Assembly (NCBI GenBank): GCA_012932865.1
Contig: SAXG01000005.1
Span: forward strand, 1,047,121-1,111,120
DNA length: 64,000 bases
Source of the DNA: Amylostereum areolatum
Lineage: Eukaryota > Basidiomycota > Agaricomycetes > Russulales > Stereaceae
Direction: 5' to 3'
Shown piece after piece: positions 23,037 through 39,945 of the stretch. The position numbers and the translations under genes are program-made. A model generated the notes under the pieces. That model ran no database searches and was not told the DNA's origin. It saw nothing but the letters and a program-made list of their open reading frames with translations. Numbering within the stretch: the first letter of the stretch is position 1; every line of letters starts with the position of its first letter.

Positions 23037-24264
23037 TGGCTGGTCAGTCTCCTTTCCCTCCCCCGACCCGCCCCCACTCAACTCGATTTTACAGCCATCT
23101 ACGCCGTGTACACCTCCCCTCACCATCCGCCCGTCCCAAACCATCTACCCACCCTCATCGTCACTCCCCACGGTCAGCTTTTACCTTCCCTCTCCCCCTC
23201 GCGTCCTCTCACATCATCTCACCAGGTCAACCCTCCAACATCCTCTACTCTTACCTCCACACAAACTTTGTACGTTCACCTCTCTTTTCCGTCATCCCTC
23301 CGTCCTCTCACCCTCCTGCAGAACTCGGAGAACTACCTCTTGACACCCTCCCCCCAAGGCGATCTCTGCGTCGCTAAGCTATTCCCCCCACGCCCCAATA
23401 ATCCTCCCCCAAAGGGCTCCACCTCCGACCCAGGTCACGCCTCGGGCGGCGGTGCCCGCGTCGTTCGCTGTGAGGCATCCCGCAACCTCAAGTGGTCGAT
23501 CACCAACACCGGCGTCATCTCTCCCATATACAAGCTCGCACTCCCCTCCCCTGATTCCCCTGACCTCCCCCTCTTCCAAATATCCAAACCCAATCCAAAC
23601 GCTGCCTTCTGGAGCATGTTCTACTTCGCCTACGCTGGACACAACATACCCCCCAAACGTATCGAGTTCGGCAAAATTCAGAAGAACCCTCCCGGCCCCA
23701 ATGGCGGCGGCACACGTATCACCATTTCCGGGAAAACTCCTGAAGAGAAGGCCGTCTGGCAGACTCTCGGAGAGGGCAACGAAGACTGCGTCGAATGGGT
23801 CGTGCTCTGTGCTGCGCTCAACCTTCTCGAGTATGTATTCATGGCTCTCTTCCTCCAGCTATCTTCTGATCCCGCTGTTCAGTGACGAGATCATCAAGGC
23901 GGCCGAGAAGAACCCCCCACAGCCATCCGCCCCCGCACCCATGCCCAACGGTGCCCCCGCCGCTAGGGCGCCCGTTTCTTTGCGCGACCCTGGCCCTGCC
24001 CCCCCACAGCAGCAACAGCGCGGTCCGCCCCCGCCCGGGCCTCCTGGCCCTCACATGCAGCAAGGCGGTCCCCGCCCGCCCCAAGGATACCCTCCCCCTC
24101 GTGGATACCCACATCCGGGTCAACAAGGCGCACCACCCCCGCAAGGATACCCAGCCCCGGGCCCACAGGGTCAACCGCGCCCGGGCATGCCGCCGGGCGG
24201 TATGCCAATGCGTGCGCCTATGCCGCCGGTTCAGCAACAGGCGCAGCCAGTCCGCCGTTTCTGA
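23037..24264 (+). CDS. Uncharacterised protein with P/G/Q-rich tail
   Basis: I do not recognise the family. Exon 1 is only ATGGCTG; the first intron ends at 23092 and joins to AAIYAVYTSPHH. A second intron after VTPHG and a third after SYLHTNF give NSENYLLTPSPQGDLCVAKL. The folded part, about 220 residues, has SRNLKWSITNTG, AAFWSMFYFAYAGHNIPPKR, GTRITISGKTPEEKAVWQTL and NEDCVEWVVLCAALNLLD, so it looks like a compact globular domain with many aromatic residues. After the last intron the tail of about 120 residues is Pro/Gly/Gln-rich with repeated GYPxP and GQQGxPPPQGY units. No signal peptide or membrane segment is evident. The splice sites all keep frame, which argues for a real gene. It may be a fungus-specific protein; no function is inferred. 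Confidence 0.75.
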
Positions 24265-24961
24265 GACAGCTCCTCTCCTTCTCCCTCGCTGATTTCTGGC
24301 CTCAGGCTTGGGGACTGTATTTCTTTCTTTCTGAATTGTGTCATATGTCTGATTACACTGTAGTACCCTCAGTTCCGCCTCGTCTTGACGACGCGCGCGG
24401 CCTCTCGGTTTTCTATGTTTGTTGTCTCTTTCCAGGTCTCGTCCTATAATGACTTCGTCTTCAACTGATTATCGTTTGTTATGTGCTGGTTTTGGAGAGT
24501 TCGCCTACCTCCTGTTCAATTACTTTGGGATTCTTCTCATCTTTCGCTTTTTCCTCGATGGACTGTTCGCTGGATTTTTGATTTGGGGGTGCTCTCACGA
24601 AGTTGCTCTCAAGTGTAAGATACTCTCTTTTTGAATAAAACCTGGGTTCGATTCAATCTTCGACCAAACTTCTTTTCTGTATGATCACCCTCATTTCCAC
24701 TCAGGTGAGCGCTACTTTCTGACGTATAGGCATCCAGCCAACTTTACGTCCCTGCAGAACCCTCGATAGAGCATCGATGGTGGGCTGTACCTCACGGTTG
24801 TTGCTGCAGCGTGATAACCCACTCTGAACTTCATCCTCAATGTATGGATATCACTCGCAGGATAGCACCCGTGTTGTTCCAAGCATGATGAATACATGAA
24901 GTCGGGAAAGACGCAAAGAGGATGACTTGAAAGGAGCAGATTGATGTAAACGTAGAACGGA
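24265..24961. other. Intergenic, convergent 3' regions
   Basis: This 0.7-kb gap between two convergent stop codons is AT-richer than the genes around it. One open frame (about 24419-24634) is hydrophobic but has no family signature or splice support. No RNA gene seen. Confidence 0.5.
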
Positions 24962-27056
24962 TCATGAACTCTTGATGAGCTTTTCCAATGCGTCCATGGA
25001 AACAGCTGAAGCGTGCTGGTATGAGATACCGATACACAGTAAAGTAAAGCATTGACTCACATTTCGGTCGCTCCAGGGGCAGGCCGAGAGCTAGAAGACA
25101 CGAAGTAGGTCAGTAGCACGTCCAAATTCCGACAAGGCTAGCTTACCGCGCGCCCAAACCAACTGCGTGAGTGCACCGAGAGCTGCAAACAAAAGTCAGA
25201 CGGGGCTTCGTGTGCAGGAAGATCTTCTCACCTCGCGAAACGCCGAAGATTACGGTGTAATACTTAAACTCTTTGAGGCCGTAGTGGTAAAGGACGCAAC
25301 CTAAGGATCGCGTTAGCTTCTTTATAAAAGTATATTGGTTCAACCCGTCCTACCAGACGCTGCGTCGACATTCGGCCACGGGTTCTTTGTCTGGATGACC
25401 CACGCATATAAGTACAATGCCCGTGGAAAGCATCACAGAGTATGCTCACCTTCCCATGCTCCATGAGAACCTTTGGCGCTACCTCGTAAGTCTGCACTAG
25501 CAGTCAGAACATACACAGTGCAAAGTAGTTGTAGGTTTACGCACTTTCTTGACGAGTTGGATCGTCGAGCTGGCAAGGAGATCCGGACGGGTGTCGCAAA
25601 ACTCTTGCAATGCAATGAAGCGGGGATCGGACTTTCTCAATACGCCATGACCGTAACTGGGAACAAGTTTATCCATCGAGTGCCTTCAGTAGTGAGAGGA
25701 CGGTCCGTACCCTGGGACGACCTGGCCGCTCTTCAGGGTCTTCCACAAATATTCTTTGATATGCTCGTGAGTTATATTGTCACCGAGATCCTTCTGCATA
25801 GAAAGCTGCCATCTCAGAACTTCCTGGTTGGCCAGCCTGAGGTACCTTGAATACGGAGACAAAGAAATGAATTGGATGGACGTACCCATGCAAAGGTCCA
25901 GCAAGAGCAAACAGGGCTGCAGAATATGAAATATACGGATCCGCGAGCGTCGAGCCCACGAGGTCTGCAGGATAATCGTGAGAATGGGAAATGGGCACAA
26001 AAAGCCAAGCTACGCACGGGCAGTGTGCGCGGATGCGTTTCCACCTTCGTGGTCGCCGTGGATGGCGATGTATAGCCGGAGGTACTCGGTCAAGTCTTTG
26101 TTACCGCCATATCCAAGCATGTTGACGTAGTTCCCGACCAGGTCCAGATCTTTGTCGACGGCGGGCATCGGACTGCCTTCCTGGTAGACATTGCGATATA
26201 TACGTGCGGCGAGCGCAGGAAGACGGGCAATGAGGGTCAGGCAGTCTTCGAGAGCATAGGTCCAGTATTCCGATTTCTTCATGCCCTTCTCGTAAGCCTG
26301 CTGGAAGACACTGTCATGGTTTAGAGCCGCAACGCCCATGCCGAGCTGGGTCATAGGGTGTAGTGTAGATGGAAGCCTAAATCCGAAGCAATTAGGGACG
26401 GGTGAACGACGTTGCATGCTTTCTGAGAGCGTACGAGTCGATCAACTTCTCGGCGTAGGCCGGTAAATCACCACGCTCCGCCAGCTCCCGCGAAAGTTGT
26501 CGAGTTTGCGCTTCGGAGGGGACTTGACCAGTGAGGAGCAGCCAGAGCATGCTCTCGGCGATGATCTCCTTTCCGCCAGGTGCAGCAGGAAGTTGCTTCT
26601 GACAGTCCGGGATTGAGAGACCGTGGAAACGGATACCCTGCGCACGAGCAAAATCGAAGCCAATAAGTTAGAGTGATAACGGTGCAACCGAAAGGGCTTA
26701 CCTCGTTCGGGTCAAGGACGGATGCTTCCCATAGCATTGACTTCAGGCCGCGCATACCACCGATGATGTTCTCGACTTTAACATCCCCAATGACGGTTTG
26801 GGAGTGTTTCAGCTTTCTAATTGTAGTATGAGAGAACAGCAGGAAGAATGACGGATGGGTGGATGTACCAGTTTCTTCAGTTGTTCCTGCTTGGCTGGAA
26901 TGATCTCCTGCAAGGTCTCTTTGAGAGACTTTGGGGACAGGGTTAACATGCAATTGTATTCAGATGTGCGGGACTCGAGGATACCTTCGTAGAGGCGAGC
27001 CTCCTGTTAAGGGAGGAGGAGACCGGCTTGACGCGTAGAGCTGAGCGAGCGAACAT
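24962..27056 (-). CDS. CIT1: Citrate synthase, mitochondrial
   Basis: Condenses acetyl-CoA and oxaloacetate to citrate in the TCA cycle. The start [20 protein letters not shown], rich in Arg and Ser with no acidic residue, is a typical mitochondrial presequence. After an intron comes [20 protein letters not shown]. Conserved parts follow: [55 protein letters not shown], and NMLGYGG. The three catalytic positions are visible: His in ALAGPLHG, His in [14 protein letters not shown], and Asp in WPNVDAASG. The C-terminus ends [13 protein letters not shown]. About ten short introns, no frame break. It diverges from SEC66, and the shared promoter holds a TCACGTGA palindrome. Confidence 0.96.
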
Positions 27057-27457
27057 GGGGAATGCGGGGAATGCGGGGTTCTACAGACTGGGCAAATTCA
27101 AAGGCGGGGAATCGGTTAAGTAGTGGGGCGCGCGATCCCGTGTTTTCCTGGGGCGAAGTGTGCCGAGGGCTGACCGGGGCCCTTTCTTTTCCCGCTCTCA
27201 AACTTAACAACCCCTTCTAAGCACTCCCCGGCCCCAAAATCTCCAAGAAGTTACACCGACAGCGTTCTTGAGGTTGACGCGTACGTTGACGGTATGGCCT
27301 AAGGTGTAAGTCAAGTGTGTCACGGGCGAGGGTACTTATCTCGATCATCACGTGACATGTTTTGACACGCGTCTGAACGGCGGACACGGTGCTCAACGTT
27401 GCCAGCGCACTGCGTCGCCTCCTACTCACTGTCTTTCGTTTCCCCCGCTCGGCCACC
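27057..27457. promoter_or_regulatory. Bidirectional promoter CIT1 / SEC66
   Basis: About 400 bp separate the two divergent start codons. It contains one palindromic E-box, listed separately, and several ACGCG motifs; nothing else recognisable. Confidence 0.55.
27348..27355. promoter_or_regulatory. Palindromic E-box TCACGTGA
   Basis: An 8-bp palindrome centred on CACGTG, the core site of bHLH factors such as Cbf1/Tye7-type proteins, 110 bp before the SEC66 start. Confidence 0.45.
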
Positions 27458-28493
27458 ATGGCCTCTATCCTCGTCCCCGTCTTCTATGTCATCATCGTCT
27501 TCGGTGGTCTTTTCATATTTGGGAGGCACTACAGAAATCGCGCTGCCAGTACGTCTCTCTCCGTTTCATTTGTATCCTGCGTCTGACCCGAATCGTCAGA
27601 CAAGGTCTACGAACCCTACTTTCCTCGCCATGTCGAACGTGATATCTATGTCACTCTCCTCCAGAAATCAGACCCGCCCGCCCCAGATCCCCTACTCAAA
27701 TCTGCACTCGTTCGTCGCGCTATGACGGACATCACTCGCATCGTCCGTCTCCGTGAAGACAAACCTGCACTCCAGAATCTCCACCAGAAAGGCTCTGTTG
27801 GAGACGATATCTGGAATAGCCTCCTCGCCGCCGAAAAGGAACTCGAAGCCGAGATCATGGAGGTGGCCGCAGAGGCCAACAGCTTCCTCGATGGCTGGGG
27901 ACAAGTTATCTTTCAAACCGCCAGCGAGATGCTTGCCAATGAAAAAACCCGGTCTTATCTTGAGAGAATGCCCCAGGTCCGCGCTGAGCACGGTTAGTTT
28001 CAATCGTTGGATCGCCGGATCACTCTCATCCACCATTGCAGAGGCCAAGTACGGCCATAAGCTCAAGGGTGTGAAGTATCTACCCCTCCCTGGAACGCCT
28101 TCTACGCCGGCTATAGCCATGCCCACGACACCCTCAACACCTCTTTCGTCCAAGTCCCCTCTTCCTACGAACCCCTCCACTCCGAAATCCCCCAAGTCAC
28201 CCAATAATCTTGCCCCGCCTGCAACCCCTTCTGATGGGGCACTATCCAGCGATGGTGAGGGTCCACGGACACCGTCTAAAGTACGAGACTTTATCAGCTC
28301 TTTCATGCCATCACTGAAACATGTCGTAGTCATCGAAGAAAGCGAAGAAGCGAAAGTAATAGCTATTCTACACGTACATACATACATCCTCGTTACTCTG
28401 GTCATGATATGCGACAGTGTTTGTTATTACTCTCAGCCGCGTGATACCCGATCCTTGTATTGCGATACAGTCCGCACGAAGAAAGTCAAATGA
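27458..28493 (+). CDS. SEC66: SEC66/SEC71 subunit of the ER translocon
   Basis: Subunit of the Sec63 complex for post-translational protein import into the endoplasmic reticulum. The start MASILVPVFYVIIVFGGLF is the N-terminal membrane anchor of the family. After a short intron comes KVYEPYFPRHVERDIYVTLL, then LLKSALVRRAMTDITRIVRL, LREDKPALQNLHQKGSVGDD, WNSLLAAEKELEAEIMEVAA and EANSFLDGWGQVIFQTASEM, all strong Sec66 signatures. A split codon after RAEH leads to EAKYGHKLKGVKYLPLPG and a Thr/Pro-Ser/Pro-rich tail with many possible proline-directed phosphosites. The last part, after VIEESEEAK (about 28354), does not look like coding sequence; the true stop may come earlier through one more intron, so the end coordinate is uncertain. 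Confidence 0.88.
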
Positions 28494-28582
28494 AACAAAT
28501 ACAACATTGGCGTGGCGGTACGCGAAGAGTACGCGCTCAAACTCTGGGACTGATGCAGGACGATTACACGGCCGAGAGCTAC

Positions 28583-32867
<4,285 letters not shown>

Positions 32868-33849
32868 TGCTCACAGAGGGCAGAATATCCTAGACAATAA
32901 CAATTATAGAGAAGGGATGTATGTGGGTGGAGAGAAGAGCGGGATAGAGAACGACAAGGGTTCGTGATAGAGTCAAGACGGAAAGTGCGGACGACGCCGT
33001 GGCGGCCCTCTGTCGGTGGCTCCGCAGGTGCCGCGCCACCCTTATAAATACTTGCACACGCGTCGCGTTTTTCTTCGTCCTTCTTTATCCCGAACGTCCT
33101 CCGTCTACGAAGGCACCTCTTCATTGTCATCCTCAATAACATTCATCGACCTTTCGTAGCCTGGCATGTGGCCGCTGAGTCTTTTCTTTCTTTCTGTTTC
33201 TCTTTTTTGTGACCACACGATCCTTAAATTGTCTCGACAGGGAGGCCATCGTGCCCCCACCAGCTTTTTCGCTGTCTACTGTCGATAGTGAGTCAACATC
33301 GTGTAAGAACAAGCCTGTTGGACGTGGTTTTTGTTCAGATCCGTTTTGGGTCTGGGCAATTTGGGTTTACGCCCCCGTCGTCCTCGGTACGCCGCTTTTG
33401 CCTGACAGTAACTCCACAGTGGTTTCTGTCGTCTTCACAGTTGGCACACAGCTACTTCCCGTTTCTATCGATTCCTAGCCTTGTTTTTTCCTTCTCAATA
33501 AAAATGTTGTGTTCCATTTGCATCCACCTCATCGTTCATCGACCTCGTTGGAACGACTACTTTCTATACTTACCCCGGTCACGTCAGTAAGAATAATGTC
33601 TGAGACACTTGCCGCCTGTCTGAGTGTCGGTCGAACAAAGCAACGACACAGCCACACAAGGAAACGAGCGGACGAAACGAGCGTGTGCGGATACTCTGCT
33701 TGCAAGTGCCTCATGCCTCAGTCAGGCGAACACGGACACCTTCCCTTTTCGTGCCGTCTCCCTCCCCCTCTCATTTCTTTCAAAACCCGGGGGGCTGGGG
33801 TGCATCTATCTTCGGCCCCACCCTCGCACCACGACGACGCCTTCTGACT
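32868..33849. other. Intergenic, UBP15 and disordered-protein promoters
   Basis: About 1 kb between divergent starts. It has pyrimidine tracts near 33181-33210, and the 150 bp before the plus-strand start are open in several frames without a credible start. No gene supported. Confidence 0.5.
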
Positions 33850-36800
33850 ATGAACCCGTACAAGCTCTGGAAACCAAAACCCGAAATACGTCTCGACTAC
33901 GAATCCGACAGACCCCATCACAAAGCTTCGGAGGCGCATCACATCTCTTCGAGCTCTCGGACCAAGGACACCCAACAACACCACCCTTCTTCTCGTGGGT
34001 ATGTCTCCGAAGGCAATGCTTCCACCCGCCCCGCACAGACCCGCGAGTCTCCCACCCATCCGTCCACGAGCAGGTCTCACCCTCATCCGTCGTCCACAAC
34101 CAAACCGACGTATTCTTCAAGCACTACACCCAATTCCCGCGGGCATAAACAAGTGTCTTCTCAGTACGACGTTCGAACATATCCCAGTCGTGCGCCGAAT
34201 GCAGTTCCTGCACCACCCCCCTCGTCTCATCAGGCACCTGTCGCTGAGGACTACTACAAGAGCACAAGACATCGCGTCCAGCAGGACGGCACCTCAAGTC
34301 ATCTCAATCCCCCAGGTGTATGGCTCCCACCAGGTTCAGCTGAATCACACAAATCATCGAAGAAACATCGGCATCATGGGCAGGGTAGGGACCCAGAGGT
34401 CGATAAAGCGAGGGATGCGGATAGGGTAAGAGAAATGGCCAAAGTTAAGGCAAAGGAGGACAAGCGTCGCCTGGAGCAGATGAAAGAGCAGGCTCAACGA
34501 GATCAGGAGATGAAGGAGGAGATCGAGCGGCGCCGGCGGAAAGAAGCGCGGCGTAGGGAGAAAGAGGTTGCACGCAGGGAAGAGGAGAGACAGCACGGGC
34601 AAAGGATACGCGAAGAACAACTTAAGCTTCAGCCAACTCCTTCGCGCGACAGCAACAAGGCTCCAAGGATGGCCCATGAACATCGTGACCCATCTCGGCA
34701 ACCCGCAACAACCAGGGACGTTCGCCACGGTCGTGTCAAGGACTCTGACGAGTCAGACAATTCTCTCCGGCAAGCCGCGACGTTGTCTCGACATCGACAC
34801 CATCATCGTGAACCCCATAGCGGGGTGCCCGGAACAGTGCGGATCCTTCCCATATGCTTGCCACAACTTGTGCTCATATATAGCAGGTTTTGTCACCTCC
34901 AAGCCAACAACCACCGCATGCGTTCGTGACACCCACACTTTCAGCGTCGACGACCCCCAATGGTGCTGAAAGCAGCGCCATGACCAAGGATATCCATCGG
35001 CCTCCGACAGCGACCACCATACTGCAGCCTGGCGAGAGAAAACAATCCAAGCATTCACGCACATACCAGGAGGCTGCGCCTTATCCTCCCGGCTACGCGG
35101 TATCTGGGAGTGACAGTGAGCACACGAGAAAAGATATCGTGCGTGTCTTTCCATTTTTGTCTTTCTTCGATTCCCATTCTGTTGTTACATAGCGCGCTAA
35201 ACTTCGGGAAACCTCACGTCATGCACACACGGCTACAGCAGGCACGGGGGGCACCGCAACCTATGAACCAGGGAAAACTAGCCATAAACATGGGGTATGC
35301 TCATGATCTCTGATAAAACTACATCCCCCTAACGCCGAGTTGTTCTGTGGTTAGAAATCCACTGGCGGCCTCGCAAACTGGCTATTCAACCGGTCTGACG
35401 AAAGGCGAGAACGAAAACTGTCGGACAGTCGGAAGCGCTCCCCTACCGAAACTCGTCACGAGGCCCCGCTAGTAATTCCCAGCCTCAGTCGCGTTGACCC
35501 TCCCCCTGTTATTAGTTTGAAGGCAGGCGAAGGTCCATCTGAACGGCCGGGTCACGAACATACGCGAAAAAGAACAAGTTCCATTCCAGTTCCTCCGGAT
35601 CACACAGATACGCGACATATGCTACCATTAGAGCAACCATCCTCTGCAACGATACCTTCGCATGTTCAAGCTCTTATGGAAGCACACGCCGCCGCACAAC
35701 CTTACTCGTCCATCCCAGGAAAACCCAATACGCAGTCGCGAACGCCAGTACCCATCATACCTTCGCCGCATCCGGCGGAGCACAAGCCTCGTGGCCTGCT
35801 CAGCTCAACACCTCGCCCTACAGCATCGTTTAGGGTCCCTTCACCGGCCATTCCAATCCCCCCTCGCATCCACGCCGATCAGACAGATGCGCATCGACAC
35901 TCACCCGCGTCCGTTGACGCGCATCGTCCTTCTATAACGGCACCTTCCCCAGCTGCCGGTCTTCCTCGTCTCCCTCCATCGGGCGACTATGCTAATGCGC
36001 CCCATGGAAGCCCAAATTTCCCCAACCCAGATTCATCCTATGGTCAGTCCAGAACGAGAGACAGACAATATCTTGCTAGTCAATTTATCGACAATCGTCC
36101 AATGCGTTCGACGAAGACCCCTTCACCAGGCCAACGCCTAGGTCCAGTGCATCCGGTGGATCCTTCTCTCCAAAATGGTCCGCCACAATCCGCATCTCCT
36201 CTGTCCTATCTGAACTCCCAGTCCCTTTATGATACATCACGGCAAAATCATCCCAGCTCGGTACCTCACGGCGGGGCTCCGGCAGCATACCCTGACACGA
36301 TCGTATACCCATCGTCAACCTCCCGCGCACATGTAGACGTGTCCTCTATTGCGGCTCATCCTATAACTGCCTCCAATGTACCCTTTAATCCTAATCCTCG
36401 CTCTGGCACTGGAAACCCTTCCCCTCGGTCCCAAACATATCCAGCGTTGTCTGCACATCCACAGCCCGCTCCTGCGCATATCACCCATAGAACTGCTTCC
36501 TATGATACGGGTTCTACCACGCTCTTAGAGCAGACCCCGTCATCACAAGCATCCGTTCTCATCACATCAAATTCTCCCGCTGTGCGTCCAACTGGAGCAG
36601 GATCCTCTCCTGGCTCCCGAAACAATTCCACTCCCCCAAATAATGTGCAACCCTACGTCCGTTCAACGAACACCCGTCATCAGCCAACTGCTTCTGTCCC
36701 TATCGCTGCAGTTTCTTCAGTGTCTCCCTCCCAACCACCCGCCCCAAGACGCTCACATTCGCAGCCGAACGGTGCTATCACACCTGTATCGCCGACGCCT

Positions 36801-37662
36801 GTGAGCTCGCATTCTGGTGGTCATGCAACAGAAGATCCCCGGGTTACAATCGCTGGACATTTGTCGACCCCTGCGCCTGCACATAGGCATATGTCTTCTC
36901 CAGATTCGGATGGCCTTCAGACGCCCTCTTCTCTGGCGCGTTCCAACATGAAGCTTCCCATTGTGTCGGATCCCATCACACCAGTTATGACTTCGCAGTC
37001 ATACCAAGAGCCTAGGAAGAAGAATGGATTTTTTGGGCTGTTTCGATCAAGGTCTACCTCGCGCCAACAGCAGAGTGAACATATATTACAACCCAAACCC
37101 ATTGGCGGAGAAGGTCAGGAGGCGCCCGCGACGAAGCTGTCTTCCTCAAAAGTGTCGTTACCGTTACAAACTACGCCTCCGGCCAAGTACTCCAACTCTT
37201 CGAGGAGGCATACGCCGGCTACAGCTCTTCCCCCGACTTCTGTTCCCCTTCCAAATCCAGAGAGAAAGGGCGGGGCTACGAGTTTCGCTCCTTTTCGACT
37301 ACTTTCGAAGAGGCACCGGACGATGTCTGGGGCATCCGCTGAGGCCGTTGACGGGACCAATGCTGGTGTAAGTATTGTATATACCTTACTTTTTGCGGGT
37401 TGCTGAACGTTATCGATAGGGAAGCACTGTTTTAACATCGCCAGCAAACTCGACGCGTAGCCCTACCCCCAAACTACCTCCCCCGCAGAGAGATCCTGTA
37501 CAGGCTACTCAGGATTGGAGGAACAAGGAAGAGGCTGACACACGAGGTCGCGGTACGGCCCGTCGGCGACGACCTGGCGTTACATTCGAAGGATATGCTG
37601 AGGACCACCCTCAAGCAGAGCAATATAAACTCAGCTACGTCGCGCGTGTGCGATCACGCTGA
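33850..37662 (+). CDS. Large disordered Ser/Pro-rich protein with coiled coil
   Basis: I do not recognise the family. The product is roughly 1,200 residues from at least five exons, nearly all of low complexity (Ser, Pro, Thr, His). A highly charged Arg/Glu/Lys stretch at about 34390-34620, with REMAKVKAKEDKRRLEQMKE and ERRRRKEARRREKEVARREE, should form a coiled coil. Three islands look ordered or motif-like: MNPYKLWKPKPEIRLDYESD at the start, STGGLANWLFNRSDERRERK near 35357, and PRKKNGFFGLFRSRSTSRQQ near 37010. The last exon (after an intron ending at 37420) has RRRRPGVTFEGYAEDHP and a stop at 37660. Frame is kept over the whole 2-kb main exon, which supports a real gene. The layout suggests a scaffold or adaptor, but no function is shown. 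Confidence 0.7.
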
Positions 37663-38085
37663 CCTCGTATGCATAAGGACAGTATGCTTTCCCTGTTTTC
37701 CCACTTTCCACATCGCTTTTGTGACAATCGCTATGTCAACCTTGAGGCCTGCCATGTTCAGAGTTGTCTATCACGAGCATATATATATTCGTAGCCCTCA
37801 CACTGTCCGGAATACGCCATGCACCTACTGTATCATATGTACTGATAACTTTATATATGATCGTTTCATTAACCTCCCTATATCGTCGACGTCTTGCACA
37901 GATTTAGGCATTGTAGCTTGCTTCAGGTTGCTTGTAGAGGTTGTACACGAGCAGACGTGACTTGACGCGTTACGTCACGCGTGTAAGTTGACGCGCCGTA
38001 TCCCTCTCTCTTCAACTTCGCCGACACTGACAGCCTGAGGCCGATCTCCATCCTTCACGCCGTTCACCGTCAAATTATCTGCGAG
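37663..38085. other. Intergenic before PRI2
   Basis: AT-rich 3' region of the disordered-protein gene and the PRI2 promoter, with ACGCG motifs near 37966-37981; no gene seen. Confidence 0.5.
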
Positions 38086-39945
38086 ATGTGGCACGGAAGG
38101 GAAAAGACAACTATCTCTAGCAATGAAGTCAAGCATAATCCCATGGCAAAACCAGGCCCCGCGGAATATCCACATCGTTTGAACTTGTGCGTGCCTCCCA
38201 CCGTTTGGATGCTCTGGTACTCACATAAAATATGTAGTTACGATATACCCCCCACTCAAGATATTACCATCGAGGAGTTTGAGATGTACGCTATCGACCG
38301 CCTACGCGTCCTTGGGGAGATTGAATCATCGTTCGCCCGTAACCGCCCGCCCGACGAGCTCAAGACGATCACCAGGACTCAGTACCAGAAATACATCCCA
38401 CTAGACCCAAACTACTCGGAAAGACCGTTGAACGATCAAAGGAGGAAGGATCACATAGGGCACTTCGTTCTGCGTCTTGCATTCTGCCGCTCGTGCGTAA
38501 CGCTTCACTTGATTATGCTCGTTCTCATGGTCATAAAGCGAAGAGCTTCGTCGCCGTTTTGTCAAGGCCGAATGTATGCTCTTTCGAGTACGGTTCGATG
38601 ACGATGATCCCAACGAGCGGAAGCACTTCTTAGCTTCCCGAGACTTTGGGTGGGTGCAGGTACGTTCCCCCTTCCGCACAGAATGAGGCGTGGAACAATG
38701 TCGCTCCAGGTAGATGATACCGAGAAGACGAAATACCACAGTGAGCTCAAGGCTGCATCGATGAAGAACTTCGTGCAAGGGGCGAGAGAATCACACAAGT
38801 TCGACGTGAAGGATGAGACTTACTATAAGGTCGGTCTACACATATTCGACCCTACTTTTTGCCAATTGTCGTATGCATCAGGTGAAATGGACGCGAGTTC
38901 AAGACCTTGTTGAACGCCGTAGAGTATTTCTCAGAGGCGGCTGGGCTTACGTCCCCGGGAAGGAGCAGTCTAGTATTGTTTTCCAAGAGTTCCAGGCTCG
39001 ATTGGAAAAGGCGCTGGAGGTCAGAGGACCTACACTGCACACGTTGTGTCACTAACGTTGTGACAGGTTACAGCAAAAGCTCTTCCACGGTTGGACGAAG
39101 ACACCCGTCTTGTTCCTATCCTGAACAACTTATCTCAGGGGTTTCTCTCAGGAGTGCCTTCCGAGTGGAATTCGCCTGAGGGGTCAGGAGAGGATGTCAA
39201 GGCTAGCATGGTCGATGACATCGCTCAGAAACACTACCCGGCATGCATGCACAACTTGCACGATAATCTTAGGAGGGACCGCCATCTCAAGCATTTTGGA
39301 CGATTGCAGTATGGCCTATTCCTGAAGGTTGGCACTTGCTTTCCGATTCGGTGCGCTGTCCAGCTCTCACTGGTCCTTCTGCAAAGGCTTTGGGTCTTTC
39401 CATAGATGAAGCCCTTCTGTTCTGGAGAAAATCTTTTAGCAAGTATACAGATGACCAGTTTAACAAAAACTACAAGTACAATATTCGACACTCTTATGGG
39501 TTGGAGGGAAGGAGGGCAAACTACCCCGCAAAAAGGTGAGGCATGTTACAGCTGGTAACACGCAAACCCTCATTGTTCGGGTAGCTGTCAGCAAATTTTG
39601 ACGCAGGACACACCCGGTACCAACGATTCACACGGATGTCCATACCGTCATTTCTCCGCGGACAACCTCCAGTCGGCGTTGTTGTCTATGTATTCTCCCC
39701 AAGGCCTTACAACTGCAGATCTTCCTGAGGTCATGAATATTGTGAAGGCGGGCCATTACCACGTTGCGTGCACACGGGTATTCGAGATCACACACGGCTT
39801 ACGCGGGGTGCAAAAGGGAGAAGGGGTGGGAGGTGGGGAGAGTGTGACGCACCCAAACCAATACGTGACGAAGAGTCGTGAGTTGGAACGTGCTCAGGCT
39901 GATAAAAGGGTTGAAGCCGATGGCGATGTTGTGATGGGCTCGTAG
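38086..39945 (+). CDS. PRI2: DNA primase large subunit PRI2
   Basis: Iron-sulphur subunit of the primase that starts lagging-strand synthesis with DNA polymerase alpha. The start MWHGREKTTISSNEV leads to YPHRLNF, split by an intron from YDIPPTQDITIEEFEMYAID, then RLRVLGEIESSFARNRPP. Further hallmarks are RRKDHIGHFVLRLAFCRS, RFVKAECMLFRVRFDDDDP and SLS-like loops around DIAQKHYPACMHNLHDNLR. All four cysteines of the 4Fe-4S cluster are visible: PACMHNL, KSCQQILTQ (its Ser codon split by an intron), HGCPYRHF and HVACTRVFE. The end is acidic, finishing DGDVVMGS. About eight introns; no frame break. The first few residues are less certain than the rest because the family N-terminus varies. Confidence 0.95.

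Noticed and set aside
24648..24662. GGTTCGATTC, similar to a tRNA B box
   Set aside because: The flanks cannot form a T-stem and there is no A box at the right distance upstream.
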